Assembly (NCBI RefSeq): GCF_013386765.1
Contig: NZ_JACARE010000032.1
Location: forward strand, 72,076 to 136,075
DNA length: 64,000 nucleotides
Direction of reading: 5' to 3'
Origin: Pseudomonas yamanorum
Lineage (GTDB): Bacteria > Pseudomonadota > Gammaproteobacteria > Pseudomonadales > Pseudomonadaceae
Position numbers and translations under genes: made by a program. How positions within the stretch are numbered: the stretch's first letter is position 1; each line of letters starts with the position of its first letter. Below the pieces are notes generated by a model. That model made no database searches, was not told the DNA's origin, and worked only from the letters and a program-made list of their open reading frames with translations. Below, piece by piece: positions 42,379-51,232 of this stretch.

Positions 42379-42693
42379 ATGGCCAGAAAAACGGCAAAGA
42401 CTGCTCAGGAAATATTGATGGCGGATTTTCAAACCCTGGTCAGCGATACCGAGAAGCTGCTGGACGATACCGCGATCCTCGCCGGTGACCAGGCGGACGA
42501 ACTGCGCAGCAAGATTCACGAAAGCCTGCTCAAGGCCCGTGAAACCCTGCAACTGACCGAAGATTCCCTGCGCGAACGCGGCCAGGCGGCTGTCACCGCC
42601 ACTGAGGACTATGTTCAGGCCAACCCCTGGCAGTCCGTCGGCATCGCGGCCGGTGTGGGCTTTTTGATCGGCCTGCTGGCCACAAGGCGCTAA
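42379..42693 (+). CDS. DUF883 (ElaB/YqjD-like) membrane-anchored protein
   Basis: This 104-residue protein has a long amphipathic helical body (about 10-80) and a C-terminal membrane anchor with glycine motif, WQSVGIAAGVGFLIGLLATRR. That is the ElaB/YqjD/YgaM layout. YqjD and ElaB bind stationary-phase ribosomes at the inner membrane in E. coli; a like role here is inference. It is first of a three-gene operon matching yqjD-yqjE-yqjK and has a good GGAGA ribosome binding site. Confidence 0.92.
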   Translation: MARKTAKTAQEILMADFQTLVSDTEKLLDDTAILAGDQADELRSKIHESLLKARETLQLTEDSLRERGQAAVTATEDYVQANPWQSVGIAAGVGFLIGLLATRR

Positions 42694-42696
42694 TTT

Positions 42697-43083
42697 ATGT
42701 CTATCGGCGAATCCGGCTCGTCCACGGGCCCAAGTTCTACCTCACGGCGCCTGGGCGCGGCTGTCCTGGGTTTGCTGCACAGCCACGTCGAGCTGTTTGG
42801 CATCGAGTTGCAGGAGCAGAAAGCCCGCACCGTCAGCCTGCTGCTGTTCGCAGGCCTGGCGCTGGTGTTTGCCTTGCTGTTGCTGGTGGGCTTGTCGGCG
42901 CTGGTGATGATTCTGGTGTGGGATACCTACCGCCTGACCGGGATCATCAGCCTCTGCGTGTTCTACATACTGGCCGCGGCCTTCTGTGGGTTGCGCTTGA
43001 AGGCGGCAGTGTTCGATGAGTCCACGCCGTTCCACGCCACCCTCGAAGAGCTGGCCAACGACCGGGAGCGCCTGCTGCCATGA
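42697..43083 (+). CDS. YqjE-like (phage-holin-fold, DUF1469) membrane protein
   Basis: This 128-residue protein has an N-terminal amphipathic stretch (LLHSHVELFGIELQEQKAR), then two hydrophobic helices near residues 47-70 and 77-99. It matches the YqjE/holin-III-like family found after DUF883 genes. It starts 3 bases after the previous stop and overlaps the next gene by 4. Function is unknown; partnership with the DUF883 protein is inferred. Confidence 0.9.
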   Translation: MSIGESGSSTGPSSTSRRLGAAVLGLLHSHVELFGIELQEQKARTVSLLLFAGLALVFALLLLVGLSALVMILVWDTYRLTGIISLCVFYILAAAFCGLRLKAAVFDESTPFHATLEELANDRERLLP

Positions 43084-43421
43084 GCCTGACTGAATTGCCG
43101 CACAACACTTCCCGGCGGGAGATGCGCAAGGCGTTGATCCGCCTGCGCATGGAAATGCACCGTCAGGAAATTCGTCACGAGTCCCAGCAACTGATGCTGC
43201 CGCTGCAAAAGGTCCGCAACATGGGCCAGAGCTGGCAGGACGGTTTTGGCATCAAGCACGCGCCGCTGTGGGGCGTGGGCGTGGTGACACTGCTGGGCTT
43301 CCTCACCGGCAAAGGCGCCAAGGGCGGCGGGATCGGCACCATGACTCGCCTGGTGCGGCTTGGCGCCGGTCTGATTCCTCTGATCAAACTGGCCATGCAA
43401 GGCGCATCGCGCAAAAGTTGA
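43080..43421 (+). CDS. third gene of yqjDE-like operon, membrane-associated
   Basis: This 113-residue protein has a basic, helical N-terminal half (REMRKALIRLRMEMHRQEIRHE) and a hydrophobic, glycine-rich C-terminal half (APLWGVGVVTLLGFLTGKGAKGG and LVRLGAGLIPLIKLAM). It occupies the place of YqjK. Its ATG overlaps the stop of the previous gene (ATGA). A strong terminator follows. Function unknown. Confidence 0.85.
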   Translation: MSLTELPHNTSRREMRKALIRLRMEMHRQEIRHESQQLMLPLQKVRNMGQSWQDGFGIKHAPLWGVGVVTLLGFLTGKGAKGGGIGTMTRLVRLGAGLIPLIKLAMQGASRKS

Positions 43422-43452
43422 GCCCGCTGGCTGCATTCTTGCAAACAGATCA

Positions 43453-43487
43453 GGCCCGGCCCTCTCCATCGGGGGCCGGGCCTTTTT
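43453..43487 (+). terminator. intrinsic terminator after yqjDEK-like operon
   Basis: GGCCCGGCCC and GGGCCGGGCC pair perfectly over a 10-base loop, followed by TTTTT. Confidence 0.92.
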
Positions 43488-43513
43488 CATTTCCGGTCTT
43501 TTAAGGAGGCCCC

Positions 43514-44677
43514 GTGATCGACGGGCAACCGCTCGCCTGCTTCCAGCCCTTCATCGACACCGCCACCGGTCGCATCGCCGGCGTAGAAGCCTTGGGCCGC
43601 CTGCGCCAGGCGGATGGCCAACTGCGCTCGGTGGGTCCTCTGTTCGCCGACCCGCGCACGCCCTCCGTGGCCTTGCGCCGCCTGGACCGGCAGATTCGTG
43701 ACAACGCCCTGAGCCGCCTGCATGAAGCACCGCAAGAGTGGTTCCTGAGCCTGAATATCTCGCCACGCTGGATCACCCGCCTGCGCCCGGGGCAGGCCCT
43801 GCCGAGCCTCAAACAACTGCAGGTACACAACGTCGACCCGCGCCGCATCGTGTTCGAGATCACGGAACTGGGCGGCGATATCCTGCGCCTGGCCGAAGTG
43901 GTGGAGCGCTACCGCGAGGCCGGGGCGCGGATTGCCATTGATGACTTCGGCGCCGGCTATTCCCAGCTGGACCGGGTGCTGGCCTTGCAGCCAGACATCC
44001 TCAAGCTGGACATGCGCCTGTTCCAGGCCGCTGCCCGGGGCGGCCCAAGTGGTGAGGTGGTACGCGCACTGGCGCAGATGGCGGAAAAAACCGGCTGCTG
44101 GATCATTGCCGAAGGCGTGGAAACCGAGGCACAGCTGAATTTCGCCCTGGAATGTGGTTCACGTTATGTCCAGGGCTACCTGTTTGCCCAGGCCCAGCTG
44201 GACTGGTTCGCCACCGACGCGTTCGTGTCGCGTTTCGCCCAGCTGCGCACCGGGTATGTCCAACAGAAGCTGGCCGAGCGCGGCCGGATCATGCACCTGC
44301 GCCACCAACTGGCAGAACTGATGCAGATCCTGCAAGGCTGGGCGCAGGCACAGGCGCCCCTGAGCCAGCTGCCGCAATTGCCGGCGTTTCCCTGGCTGCT
44401 GCGTTTTTACCAGTGTGATCGGCATGGCACGCAACTGACGCCCAATTTCGAATGGCACCAGGGCGCCTGGCAAGCCGACAGCCGCTACCTGGGCCACAAC
44501 TGGTCATGGCGCCCGTACTTCTATCATCTGCTCGCCGAGGGTTGGGAGGAGCGGCGCTTGAGCCTGTCATCCACCTATCGCGATGCCACGACCAACCAAT
44601 ACTGCCTGACGGCCGGACAATTCTTTGATAACGGTCAGCGCCTGCTGTTAATCGATATCGACGCCGTCGGCCTGTAG
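43514..44677 (+). CDS. EAL-domain c-di-GMP phosphodiesterase with C-terminal sensor-like region
   Basis: This 387-residue protein starts directly with an EAL domain. Catalytic landmarks are all present: EALGR near 25-29, LNISP, FEITE, IDDFGAGYS (loop 6), LKLDM and AEGVETEAQ. It is therefore probably an active phosphodiesterase that lowers c-di-GMP. No N-terminal sensor exists; instead residues about 255-387, including WRPYFYHLL and QRLLLIDID, resemble a Cache/PDC-like domain. No membrane segment is visible, so it may sense a cytoplasmic ligand. A GGAGG ribosome binding site precedes the start. Confidence 0.9.
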   Translation: MIDGQPLACFQPFIDTATGRIAGVEALGRLRQADGQLRSVGPLFADPRTPSVALRRLDRQIRDNALSRLHEAPQEWFLSLNISPRWITRLRPGQALPSLKQLQVHNVDPRRIVFEITELGGDILRLAEVVERYREAGARIAIDDFGAGYSQLDRVLALQPDILKLDMRLFQAAARGGPSGEVVRALAQMAEKTGCWIIAEGVETEAQLNFALECGSRYVQGYLFAQAQLDWFATDAFVSRFAQLRTGYVQQKLAERGRIMHLRHQLAELMQILQGWAQAQAPLSQLPQLPAFPWLLRFYQCDRHGTQLTPNFEWHQGAWQADSRYLGHNWSWRPYFYHLLAEGWEERRLSLSSTYRDATTNQYCLTAGQFFDNGQRLLLIDIDAVGL

Positions 44678-44749
44678 TTTTTCGCTTGCGAAGGCCTGGC
44701 TGAACCGGGAAGCTGGGCGGTGTCATTCACCGCACGGAGAGTACCCGCC

Positions 44750-46081
44750 TTGGATTGGCCCACCCTGCTTACCCGCGAACGCCTTGGAAAACCCCTGCAC
44801 AGCCCGGAAGAACTGGGCCGCAGCCCCTTTCACAAAGACCACGACCGCATCATCTTTTCCGGCGCGTTTCGCCGCCTGGGCCGCAAGACCCAAGTGCACC
44901 CGGTGACCAGCAACGATCACATCCACACCCGCCTGACCCACTCCCTGGAAGTCAGTTGCGTGGGCCGGTCCCTGGGCATGCGTGTGGGCGAAACCATCCG
45001 CAGCGCATTGCCCGACTGGTGCGACCCGAGCGACCTGGGCATGGTGGTGCAATCGGCCTGCCTGGCCCACGACATCGGCAATCCGCCCTTCGGCCATTCC
45101 GGTGAAGACGCAATCCGGCATTGGTTCCAGCAGGCGTCGGGGCGTGGCTGGCTGGACGACATGACCAGCGCCGAGCGCAATGACTTCCTCAATTTCGAAG
45201 GCAATGCCCAGGGTTTCCGGGTACTCACCCAACTGGAATACCACCAGTTCGATGGCGGCACCCGGCTCACCTACGCCACTTTGGGCACCTACCTGAAATA
45301 CCCCTGGACCGCACGCCACGCCGACTCCCTGGGTTATAAAAAACACAAGTTCGGCTGCTACCAGAGCGAACTGCCGATTCTTGAACAGATCGCCCACAAA
45401 CTTGGCTTGCCGCAACTGGAAGAGCAACGCTGGGCCCGCCACCCGCTGGTGTACCTGATGGAGGCCGCCGACGATATCTGCTACGCGCTGATCGACCTCG
45501 AAGACGGCCTGGAAATGGAGCTGCTGGAATACGCCGAGGTCGAGTCATTGCTGCTGGACCTGGTGGGCGACGACTTGCCGCAAACCTATCGGCAACTCGG
45601 CCCGCAGGACTCCCGGCGACGCAAGCTGGCGATTCTGCGGGGCAAGGCCATCGAGCACCTGACCAACGCCGCAGCCCGGGCGTTCGTCGAGCAACAGGAC
45701 GCGCTACTGGCCGGTACCCTGCCGGGAGACCTGGTGGAACACATGCACGGTCCGGCCAAGCGCTGCGTGCTGGATGCCAAGGACATGGCCCGCAAGAAAA
45801 TCTTCCAGGACAAGCGCAAGACCCTCCACGAAATCGGCGCCTACACCACCCTGGAAATCCTCTTGAACGCCTTCTGCGGTGCGGCCCTGGAACAACATGG
45901 CGGGCGTACTCCGTCGTTCAAGAACCGGCGCATCCTCGACCTGCTGGGCAACAGTGCCCCCGACCCGTCGTGGTCATTGCACGCCTCGTTCCTGCGCATG
46001 ATCGACTTCATCGCCGGCATGACCGACAGCTACGCCAGTGAAATGGCCCGCGAGATGACCGGGCGCTCCAGCCCGCAATGA
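44750..46081 (+). CDS. dgt: deoxyguanosinetriphosphate triphosphohydrolase-like protein
   Basis: Dgt removes triphosphate from dNTPs and has an HD metal-binding fold. HTRLTHSLEVS, ACLAHDIGNPPFGHSG and the late EAADDICYALIDLEDG carry the HD-motif ligands. I chose the TTG at 44750 (443 residues) because ACGGAGAG lies 9 bases upstream and the LDWPTLLTRERLGKP start resembles relatives; a GTG at 44720 is the alternative. In P. aeruginosa dgt lies next to rocS2-rocA2, as here. A terminator follows. Confidence 0.93.
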   Translation: MDWPTLLTRERLGKPLHSPEELGRSPFHKDHDRIIFSGAFRRLGRKTQVHPVTSNDHIHTRLTHSLEVSCVGRSLGMRVGETIRSALPDWCDPSDLGMVVQSACLAHDIGNPPFGHSGEDAIRHWFQQASGRGWLDDMTSAERNDFLNFEGNAQGFRVLTQLEYHQFDGGTRLTYATLGTYLKYPWTARHADSLGYKKHKFGCYQSELPILEQIAHKLGLPQLEEQRWARHPLVYLMEAADDICYALIDLEDGLEMELLEYAEVESLLLDLVGDDLPQTYRQLGPQDSRRRKLAILRGKAIEHLTNAAARAFVEQQDALLAGTLPGDLVEHMHGPAKRCVLDAKDMARKKIFQDKRKTLHEIGAYTTLEILLNAFCGAALEQHGGRTPSFKNRRILDLLGNSAPDPSWSLHASFLRMIDFIAGMTDSYASEMAREMTGRSSPQ

Positions 46082-46087
46082 ACCCGA

Positions 46088-46115
46088 GCCCTGGCTTATG
46101 GCCAGGGCCGCTTTT
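46088..46115 (+). terminator. intrinsic terminator after dgt
   Basis: GCCCTGGC pairs with GCCAGGGC over a 5-base loop, then CGCTTTT. Confidence 0.7.
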
Positions 46116-46294
46116 CAAAGAATCGCCCTACGCACGGAACAGAGCGGCCTGATCGAAGTTCTTCCCCGCCGCGATGAATAATCGCGCGCCCTGACCGCAG
46201 TCTTTCGACCTGTTCCTACGCCCGATGGCTGGCAGGCCCACTAACTTCTTACTACACGCCCTGGTGGAGCATCTTCAGGGCTCTTGTCCATTTC

Positions 46295-46723
46295 ATGGAA
46301 AACCCCATGCTCGAACAACTTCGTATCCTGTTGGTGGAGGATCATCCCTTTCAATTGCTGGCCACCCAATGCCTGCTAAGAAACTATGGCTATCACGACC
46401 TGACCCTTGCCGAAAATGCCGAACAGGCAATGCGGCTGATGACGCAAACCGAAACGCCATTCGATATTCTGCTCTGTGATCAATGCTTGCCCGACTTGCC
46501 GGGGCTTGAGTTGATTGAAATCGCCAAACGCAGAGGCTTTATAAGATCGGCGATATTGCTCAGCGGCCTGCCGATTAATGAACTGGAGAACCTCAAGGCC
46601 CAGGCATTCCAGCGTAATTTTCCGTTACTTGGCTACTTGCCAAAGCCGTTGAACCCCATTGGGTTGAACCAACTCATCCACCAACTCCCTCCTCCTCCGT
46701 TCAACAAAAAAGTAGGAAGTTAA
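46295..46723 (+). CDS. single-domain response regulator (receiver only)
   Basis: This 142-residue protein is a lone receiver domain. LRILLVEDHPFQ carries the acidic pair, LLCDQCLPDLPG the phospho-accepting aspartate near residue 62, and GYLPKPLN the conserved lysine. No output domain follows. In Roc-type systems a receiver-EAL protein (RocR) acts beside the RocA regulator; this could be a partner that lacks an output, or a phosphate sink. Its base composition is clearly more AT-rich than the neighbouring dgt. It is 241 bases ahead of the next regulator gene. Confidence 0.88.
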   Translation: MENPMLEQLRILLVEDHPFQLLATQCLLRNYGYHDLTLAENAEQAMRLMTQTETPFDILLCDQCLPDLPGLELIEIAKRRGFIRSAILLSGLPINELENLKAQAFQRNFPLLGYLPKPLNPIGLNQLIHQLPPPPFNKKVGS

Positions 46724-46964
46724 ACGTTCCTCCACTACGAAAGTTCTTCGTAATAAAACCACTCGCCCACTGCCGTCGACTTTTAAATTCTACCCACGCA
46801 AAATTCTCACGCCAAAACAACAAACACCCTGCGAAGCGTAATCCTTTGCTTTTTTTAATGTAGGAACATTCTTGTTTTACGTTTGTTCCACGTTCGGTTC
46901 ATCCTCCTTCATTGCCATGTGGGCTAATGTGCCGACTTTATTTGCGCTTGTATGGAATTTGATC
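46724..46964. other. AT-rich spacer with inverted repeats before the rocA-like gene
   Basis: It holds the hairpin TACGAA-N5-TTCGTA (46736-46752), just after the receiver gene, and AATGT-N4-ACATT (46857-46870). A wider pair GGAACA/TGTTCC spans 46863-46889. These may be a weak terminator and a regulator site. Confidence 0.45.
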
Positions 46965-47591
46965 ATGAACTCAGTTTTTATTATCGACGACCACCCTGTT
47001 ATCCGGCTTGCCATTCGAATGTTGTTGGAACATGAAGGCTATAAAGTAGTGGGTGAAGCCGACAACGGTTGTGATGCAATACAAATGGTCAAGGAATGTC
47101 AGCCGGACCTGATCATCCTTGATATCGGTATTCCAAAACTCGACGGCCTGGAAGTGTTGTGCCGGTTCAACGCAATGAGCACGCCCACCAAGACGCTGAT
47201 CCTGACGGCTCAGACGCCCAAGCTCTTTGCCACACGGTGCATGCGCTCCGGCGCCGATGGTTATGTGTGCAAGGAAGGAGACCTGAGTGAGCTGCTCAGT
47301 GCCATCAGGGCAGTCTTGTCCGGTTACAACTACTTTCCGAGCCAGGCCCTTAACGGCAACAGCAATGAAACAGATTGCAATGAAGAGCTTGAACTTTTCA
47401 AAATAGTGAATGATCGCGAACTCATGGTATTACAACTTTTTGCACAAGGCCGGACAAACAAGGAAATAGCCAAAGGCATGTTCCTCAGTAACAAAACCGT
47501 AAGCACTTACAAAAAAAGGCTCATGCAAAAACTAAAAGCCAAATCCTTGGTAGAACTTATCGAGATGGCAAAACGTAACGCGCTAGTGTGA
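46965..47591 (+). CDS. EvgA/BvgA/RocA-like LuxR-family response regulator
   Basis: This 208-residue protein has an N-terminal receiver (FIIDDHPVIRLAIRMLL; phospho-Asp in LIILDIGIPKLDG near 54; Lys in YVCKEGD) and a C-terminal LuxR helix-turn-helix (GRTNKEIAKGMFLSNKTVSTYKKRL reads as the recognition region, about 160-185). It pairs with the hybrid kinase that starts at its stop codon. By family and the dgt link it corresponds to RocA2 of P. aeruginosa, which controls fimbriae and an efflux pump; that equivalence is from memory. The gene is AT-rich for this genome. I chose the ATG at 46965. Confidence 0.9.
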   Translation: MNSVFIIDDHPVIRLAIRMLLEHEGYKVVGEADNGCDAIQMVKECQPDLIILDIGIPKLDGLEVLCRFNAMSTPTKTLILTAQTPKLFATRCMRSGADGYVCKEGDLSELLSAIRAVLSGYNYFPSQALNGNSNETDCNEELELFKIVNDRELMVLQLFAQGRTNKEIAKGMFLSNKTVSTYKKRLMQKLKAKSLVELIEMAKRNALV

Positions 47592-50500
47592 GAAATCGGA
47601 TGCCCAGGCGTATAAAGGACTATCTAATCATTTTGAGCATCGGGGTATGCCTCAGCACGGCCGTGGCTGGCGAACAAACGGTTCCCGAGCAATACGCACT
47701 GCTGGGGCGTGCCGGTGCGGTTCAACTGGACACCCCGCTGAATAAGACACAACGCCAGTGGCTGCAGAACAAGCGGGACCTGATACTGGGCACCTCCGGG
47801 CCAGACTACCCGCCCTTCGACATCACCTCCAGCGGGCGAGACTATGAAGGGCTGACTGCCGATTACGCCGGCCTGGTGGCCAGGACCCTGGCGATACCGT
47901 TGAAGGTGCTGCGCTATTCCTCCCGGGAGGCAGCGATCCAGGCGCTGGAAAACGGCGAGATCGACTTTCTTGGCTCATCCAACGGCTTTGAAGCGGCGAA
48001 TCCCGACATTGTCCTGTCATTGCCCTATGCGGTGGATCAGCCGGTACTGGTCACTCGTGAAGGTGAGCGTCGCAACCTGGGTGACGGCCTGGCAGGCCTG
48101 CGCCTGAGCCTTGTCTACCACTACCTGCCCATGGACGAAGTGCAAGCGTTGTATCCAAAAGCAACCATCCATGCCTACCCGTCCTATCAAAATGCATTGA
48201 ATGCGGTGGCATTCGACCAGGCCGACGTCTTCCTGGGCGACACCATTTCCACCCACTACATGATCAACAAGGGCTACCTCAGAAATATCCGCATGGCCAA
48301 CTTCGGCAAGCACGAGGCCAATGGCTTCAGCTTCGCCTTGCGCAAGGACCAGCCCATTCTCCTGAGCATCGTCGATTCGGTGCTCGATGGCGTATCGACC
48401 TATGAACGCGACAGCATCGCCAAACGCTGGAGCGCCGGCAGCGACATCCTGCTGACGGACCGCAAGCTGCAGTTGACCCAGCGCGAAGAACGCTGGCTTC
48501 GGGACCACCCGGTGGTCAAAGTCGTCGTCAACGAAACCTTCGCACCGCTGACCTTCTTTGACAACGACGGCAACTTCCGGGGCGTCACCGCCGACCTGCT
48601 GGAGCTGATCCGGCTACGAACCGGCCTGCGCTTCGAGATTCAACACATGCGTGATCTCACCAGCATGATTGACCAGGTCAATTCCGGCGCCGCCGACATC
48701 ATCGGAGCAATCACGCCCAGCACCGGCCGCGAGTCCCACCTGAACTTCAGCCGCCCTTACCTGGAAAACTCCTATGTACTGCTGACACGCAAGGAAGCCG
48801 GTGCACCCACAAGCCTTCAAGAGATGACAGGCAAGCGCCTGGCAATCACCCAAGGCAATCCGCTGGAGAGGTTTCTACGGCAGGAATTTGCCCAGATAAC
48901 CCTCGTCGAAACAGGTGACACCTTCAAGGCATCGGAATTGTTGGCACAGGGACAGGTGGACGGTGCTGTGAACCCCTTGGTGATCGCCAACTATCTGCTT
49001 TCGTCTCCGGCATTCCAGGACAAATTGCAGATCAGTTCCAGCATCGGCACGTTGCCTGCGACGTTTGCCCTGGCGACGTCACGCCACGCCGTCGAGCTGA
49101 GTTCGATCCTGGACAAGGCGTTGCTGAGTATTGCCCCGGATGAGATGACGGCGATCAACAGCCGTTGGCGTGGCTACAACGCGGCGTCTGATGGCTATTG
49201 GCGCAACTATCACCGCCTGATTGCCCAGATCATCATCGGCACAGGGCTGCTCCTGTTGATTTCCCTGACGTGGAACGGCTATCTGCAGCGCCAGATCAAA
49301 CACCGGAAACTGGCCGAGCGCGCCCTGAGCGACCAGTTCGAGTTCATGCGGGCGCTGGTCAACGAGACCCCGCATCCCATCTACGTACGTGACCACAACG
49401 GCTTCTTGCAGACCTGCAACGACAGCTATCTGCAAACCTTCGACGTCAAGCGTGAAGACGTCATCGGCAAAAGCATTACCCAGATGGGCATGGCCCTCGA
49501 GACGGAGGCGGCTCAGTACCATACCGACTATCAACAGGTCGTGGCCGAAGGCAAACCGTTGATCCTTGATCGCACCCTGCACGTTCATGGAAAAAAACTC
49601 ACGATCTATCACTGGATTCTTCCTTACCGCGACTCCATGGGCGAGGTCCAGGGCATCATTGGCGGCTGGATCGATATCAGCGAGCGGCGCCAGTTGTTCG
49701 ATGAACTGCGCGCCGCCAAGGAACGCGCCGACGAGGCCAACCGGGCGAAAAGCACATTCCTGGCCACCATGAGCCATGAAATCCGCACGCCGATGAACGC
49801 CGTGATCGGCATGCTGGAGTTGACACTCAAGCGTGCCGACCAGGGCCACCTGGATCGCCCTGCCATCGAGGTGGCCTACAACTCGGCCAAGGACCTGCTG
49901 GAGCTGATCGGCGACATCCTGGACATCGCCCGTATCGAATCCGGTCGCCTGAGCCTGGCCCCGGAGCGGGTCAACCTGCGGGAGGTGATCGAGTCGGTGG
50001 TCCGCGTATTCGATGGCCTGGCACGCCAGAAAACCCTGAGCCTGGTGCTGGAGTTCGCCCCCGATGTGGACGACACCGACGTACTGATCGACCCCTTGCG
50101 GTTCAAGCAGGTGCTGTCGAACCTGGTGAGCAATGCGATCAAGTTCACTGAACGCGGGCAGGTGAAAATCAAGGTACAACTGAAGGCCACCGGGCAACCC
50201 CAACAGATCGAGATGAAACTGGTGGTGGAGGACACCGGCATCGGGATCAATCGCGAAGACCAGCGGCGCCTGTTCGAGCCTTTTGCCCAAGCCGACAATT
50301 CCGGGCACCTGGCCAGGAGTGGCGCCGGCCTGGGCCTGGTGATTTGTCGCAGCCTGTGCACGATGATGGGCGGGCAATTGAGCCTGAGCAGCGTGCCCAT
50401 GGTGGGCACCCAGGTCCACGTCAGCCTGAAGATGCCCAGCCTGCAACCGCTCAAGGCCGTCGACAAACTGGAGCCGGCCGCGACCACCCCTGCGCCGGTT

Positions 50501-51232
50501 CTCAATGTACTGGTGGTGGACGACCATCCCGCAAACCGCCTGCTCATGTGCCAGCAACTGGGCTTCCTGGGGCATCAGTTCACCGCCGCCCATCATGGCG
50601 CTGCGGGGTTCCAGGCATGGCGAGAAGCGCACTTCGACCTGGTGATTGCCGACTGCAACATGCCGATCATGAACGGCTACGAGTTGAGTCGTTCCATTCG
50701 CGAGTATGAGCAGCGTGAGCAAAAAACACCCTGCGTGATACTTGGTTTCACCGCCAATGCCCAACCTGAGGAGAAACAACGCTGTTTCGATGCAGGCATG
50801 AATGATTGCCTGTTCAAACCCATCAGCCTCACTGCGCTGGAGGAGCACCTGGCGCAAGTCGATCCGCTACCCACCCGTAACGTGTTTACCCTTCAAAGCC
50901 TGGATGCGATGACGGGCGGCGATCCACAGCTGAGCCGGCGCCTGCTTGAAGAACTGTTGAGCAGCAGCCGCAATGACCGGGTAGAGCTGATGGCCATGCT
51001 GGTCCGACAAGCCGCCTACCAGGACCTGATCGAGCAGGCACACAAGATCAAGGGCGCTGCCAGGATCATCCAGGCCGATAACCTGGCTGGGCAATGCGAA
51101 ACCCTCGAACAGGCCTGTGGCCAAGGCGAGAATCGACACGTTATCGAGGCGGGCATCAAGGCCATGGAGAAATCCATGCTTGAGCTGGAGAGGATGCTGC
51201 AGATGCAACTGGACGTCCTGGACCGTCTGTAG
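47588..51232 (+). CDS. EvgS/BvgS/RocS-like unorthodox hybrid sensor kinase
   Basis: This 1214-residue sensor has a signal or TM helix at about 7-27, two tandem periplasmic solute-binding (SBP_bac_3) domains at about 50-275 and 295-525, a TM near 545, and a PAS-like domain at about 580-700. The kinase follows with His 730 (SHEIRTP), N-box VSNAIKF and GAGLGLVI, then a receiver (Asp about 1022) and a C-terminal Hpt with His about 1152 (AHKIKGA). This is the complete four-step phosphorelay layout. The GTG start overlaps the regulator's stop by 4 bases; ATG 47600 is another option. Its TAG stop lies in a REP. Confidence 0.93.
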   Translation: MRNRMPRRIKDYLIILSIGVCLSTAVAGEQTVPEQYALLGRAGAVQLDTPLNKTQRQWLQNKRDLILGTSGPDYPPFDITSSGRDYEGLTADYAGLVARTLAIPLKVLRYSSREAAIQALENGEIDFLGSSNGFEAANPDIVLSLPYAVDQPVLVTREGERRNLGDGLAGLRLSLVYHYLPMDEVQALYPKATIHAYPSYQNALNAVAFDQADVFLGDTISTHYMINKGYLRNIRMANFGKHEANGFSFALRKDQPILLSIVDSVLDGVSTYERDSIAKRWSAGSDILLTDRKLQLTQREERWLRDHPVVKVVVNETFAPLTFFDNDGNFRGVTADLLELIRLRTGLRFEIQHMRDLTSMIDQVNSGAADIIGAITPSTGRESHLNFSRPYLENSYVLLTRKEAGAPTSLQEMTGKRLAITQGNPLERFLRQEFAQITLVETGDTFKASELLAQGQVDGAVNPLVIANYLLSSPAFQDKLQISSSIGTLPATFALATSRHAVELSSILDKALLSIAPDEMTAINSRWRGYNAASDGYWRNYHRLIAQIIIGTGLLLLISLTWNGYLQRQIKHRKLAERALSDQFEFMRALVNETPHPIYVRDHNGFLQTCNDSYLQTFDVKREDVIGKSITQMGMALETEAAQYHTDYQQVVAEGKPLILDRTLHVHGKKLTIYHWILPYRDSMGEVQGIIGGWIDISERRQLFDELRAAKERADEANRAKSTFLATMSHEIRTPMNAVIGMLELTLKRADQGHLDRPAIEVAYNSAKDLLELIGDILDIARIESGRLSLAPERVNLREVIESVVRVFDGLARQKTLSLVLEFAPDVDDTDVLIDPLRFKQVLSNLVSNAIKFTERGQVKIKVQLKATGQPQQIEMKLVVEDTGIGINREDQRRLFEPFAQADNSGHLARSGAGLGLVICRSLCTMMGGQLSLSSVPMVGTQVHVSLKMPSLQPLKAVDKLEPAATTPAPVLNVLVVDDHPANRLLMCQQLGFLGHQFTAAHHGAAGFQAWREAHFDLVIADCNMPIMNGYELSRSIREYEQREQKTPCVILGFTANAQPEEKQRCFDAGMNDCLFKPISLTALEEHLAQVDPLPTRNVFTLQSLDAMTGGDPQLSRRLLEELLSSSRNDRVELMAMLVRQAAYQDLIEQAHKIKGAARIIQADNLAGQCETLEQACGQGENRHVIEAGIKAMEKSMLELERMLQMQLDVLDRL

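Noticed and set aside
49079..50857. 592-residue minus-strand open frame opposite the RocS-like kinase
   Set aside because: Same reason: it mirrors the kinase coding frame and matches nothing recognisable.
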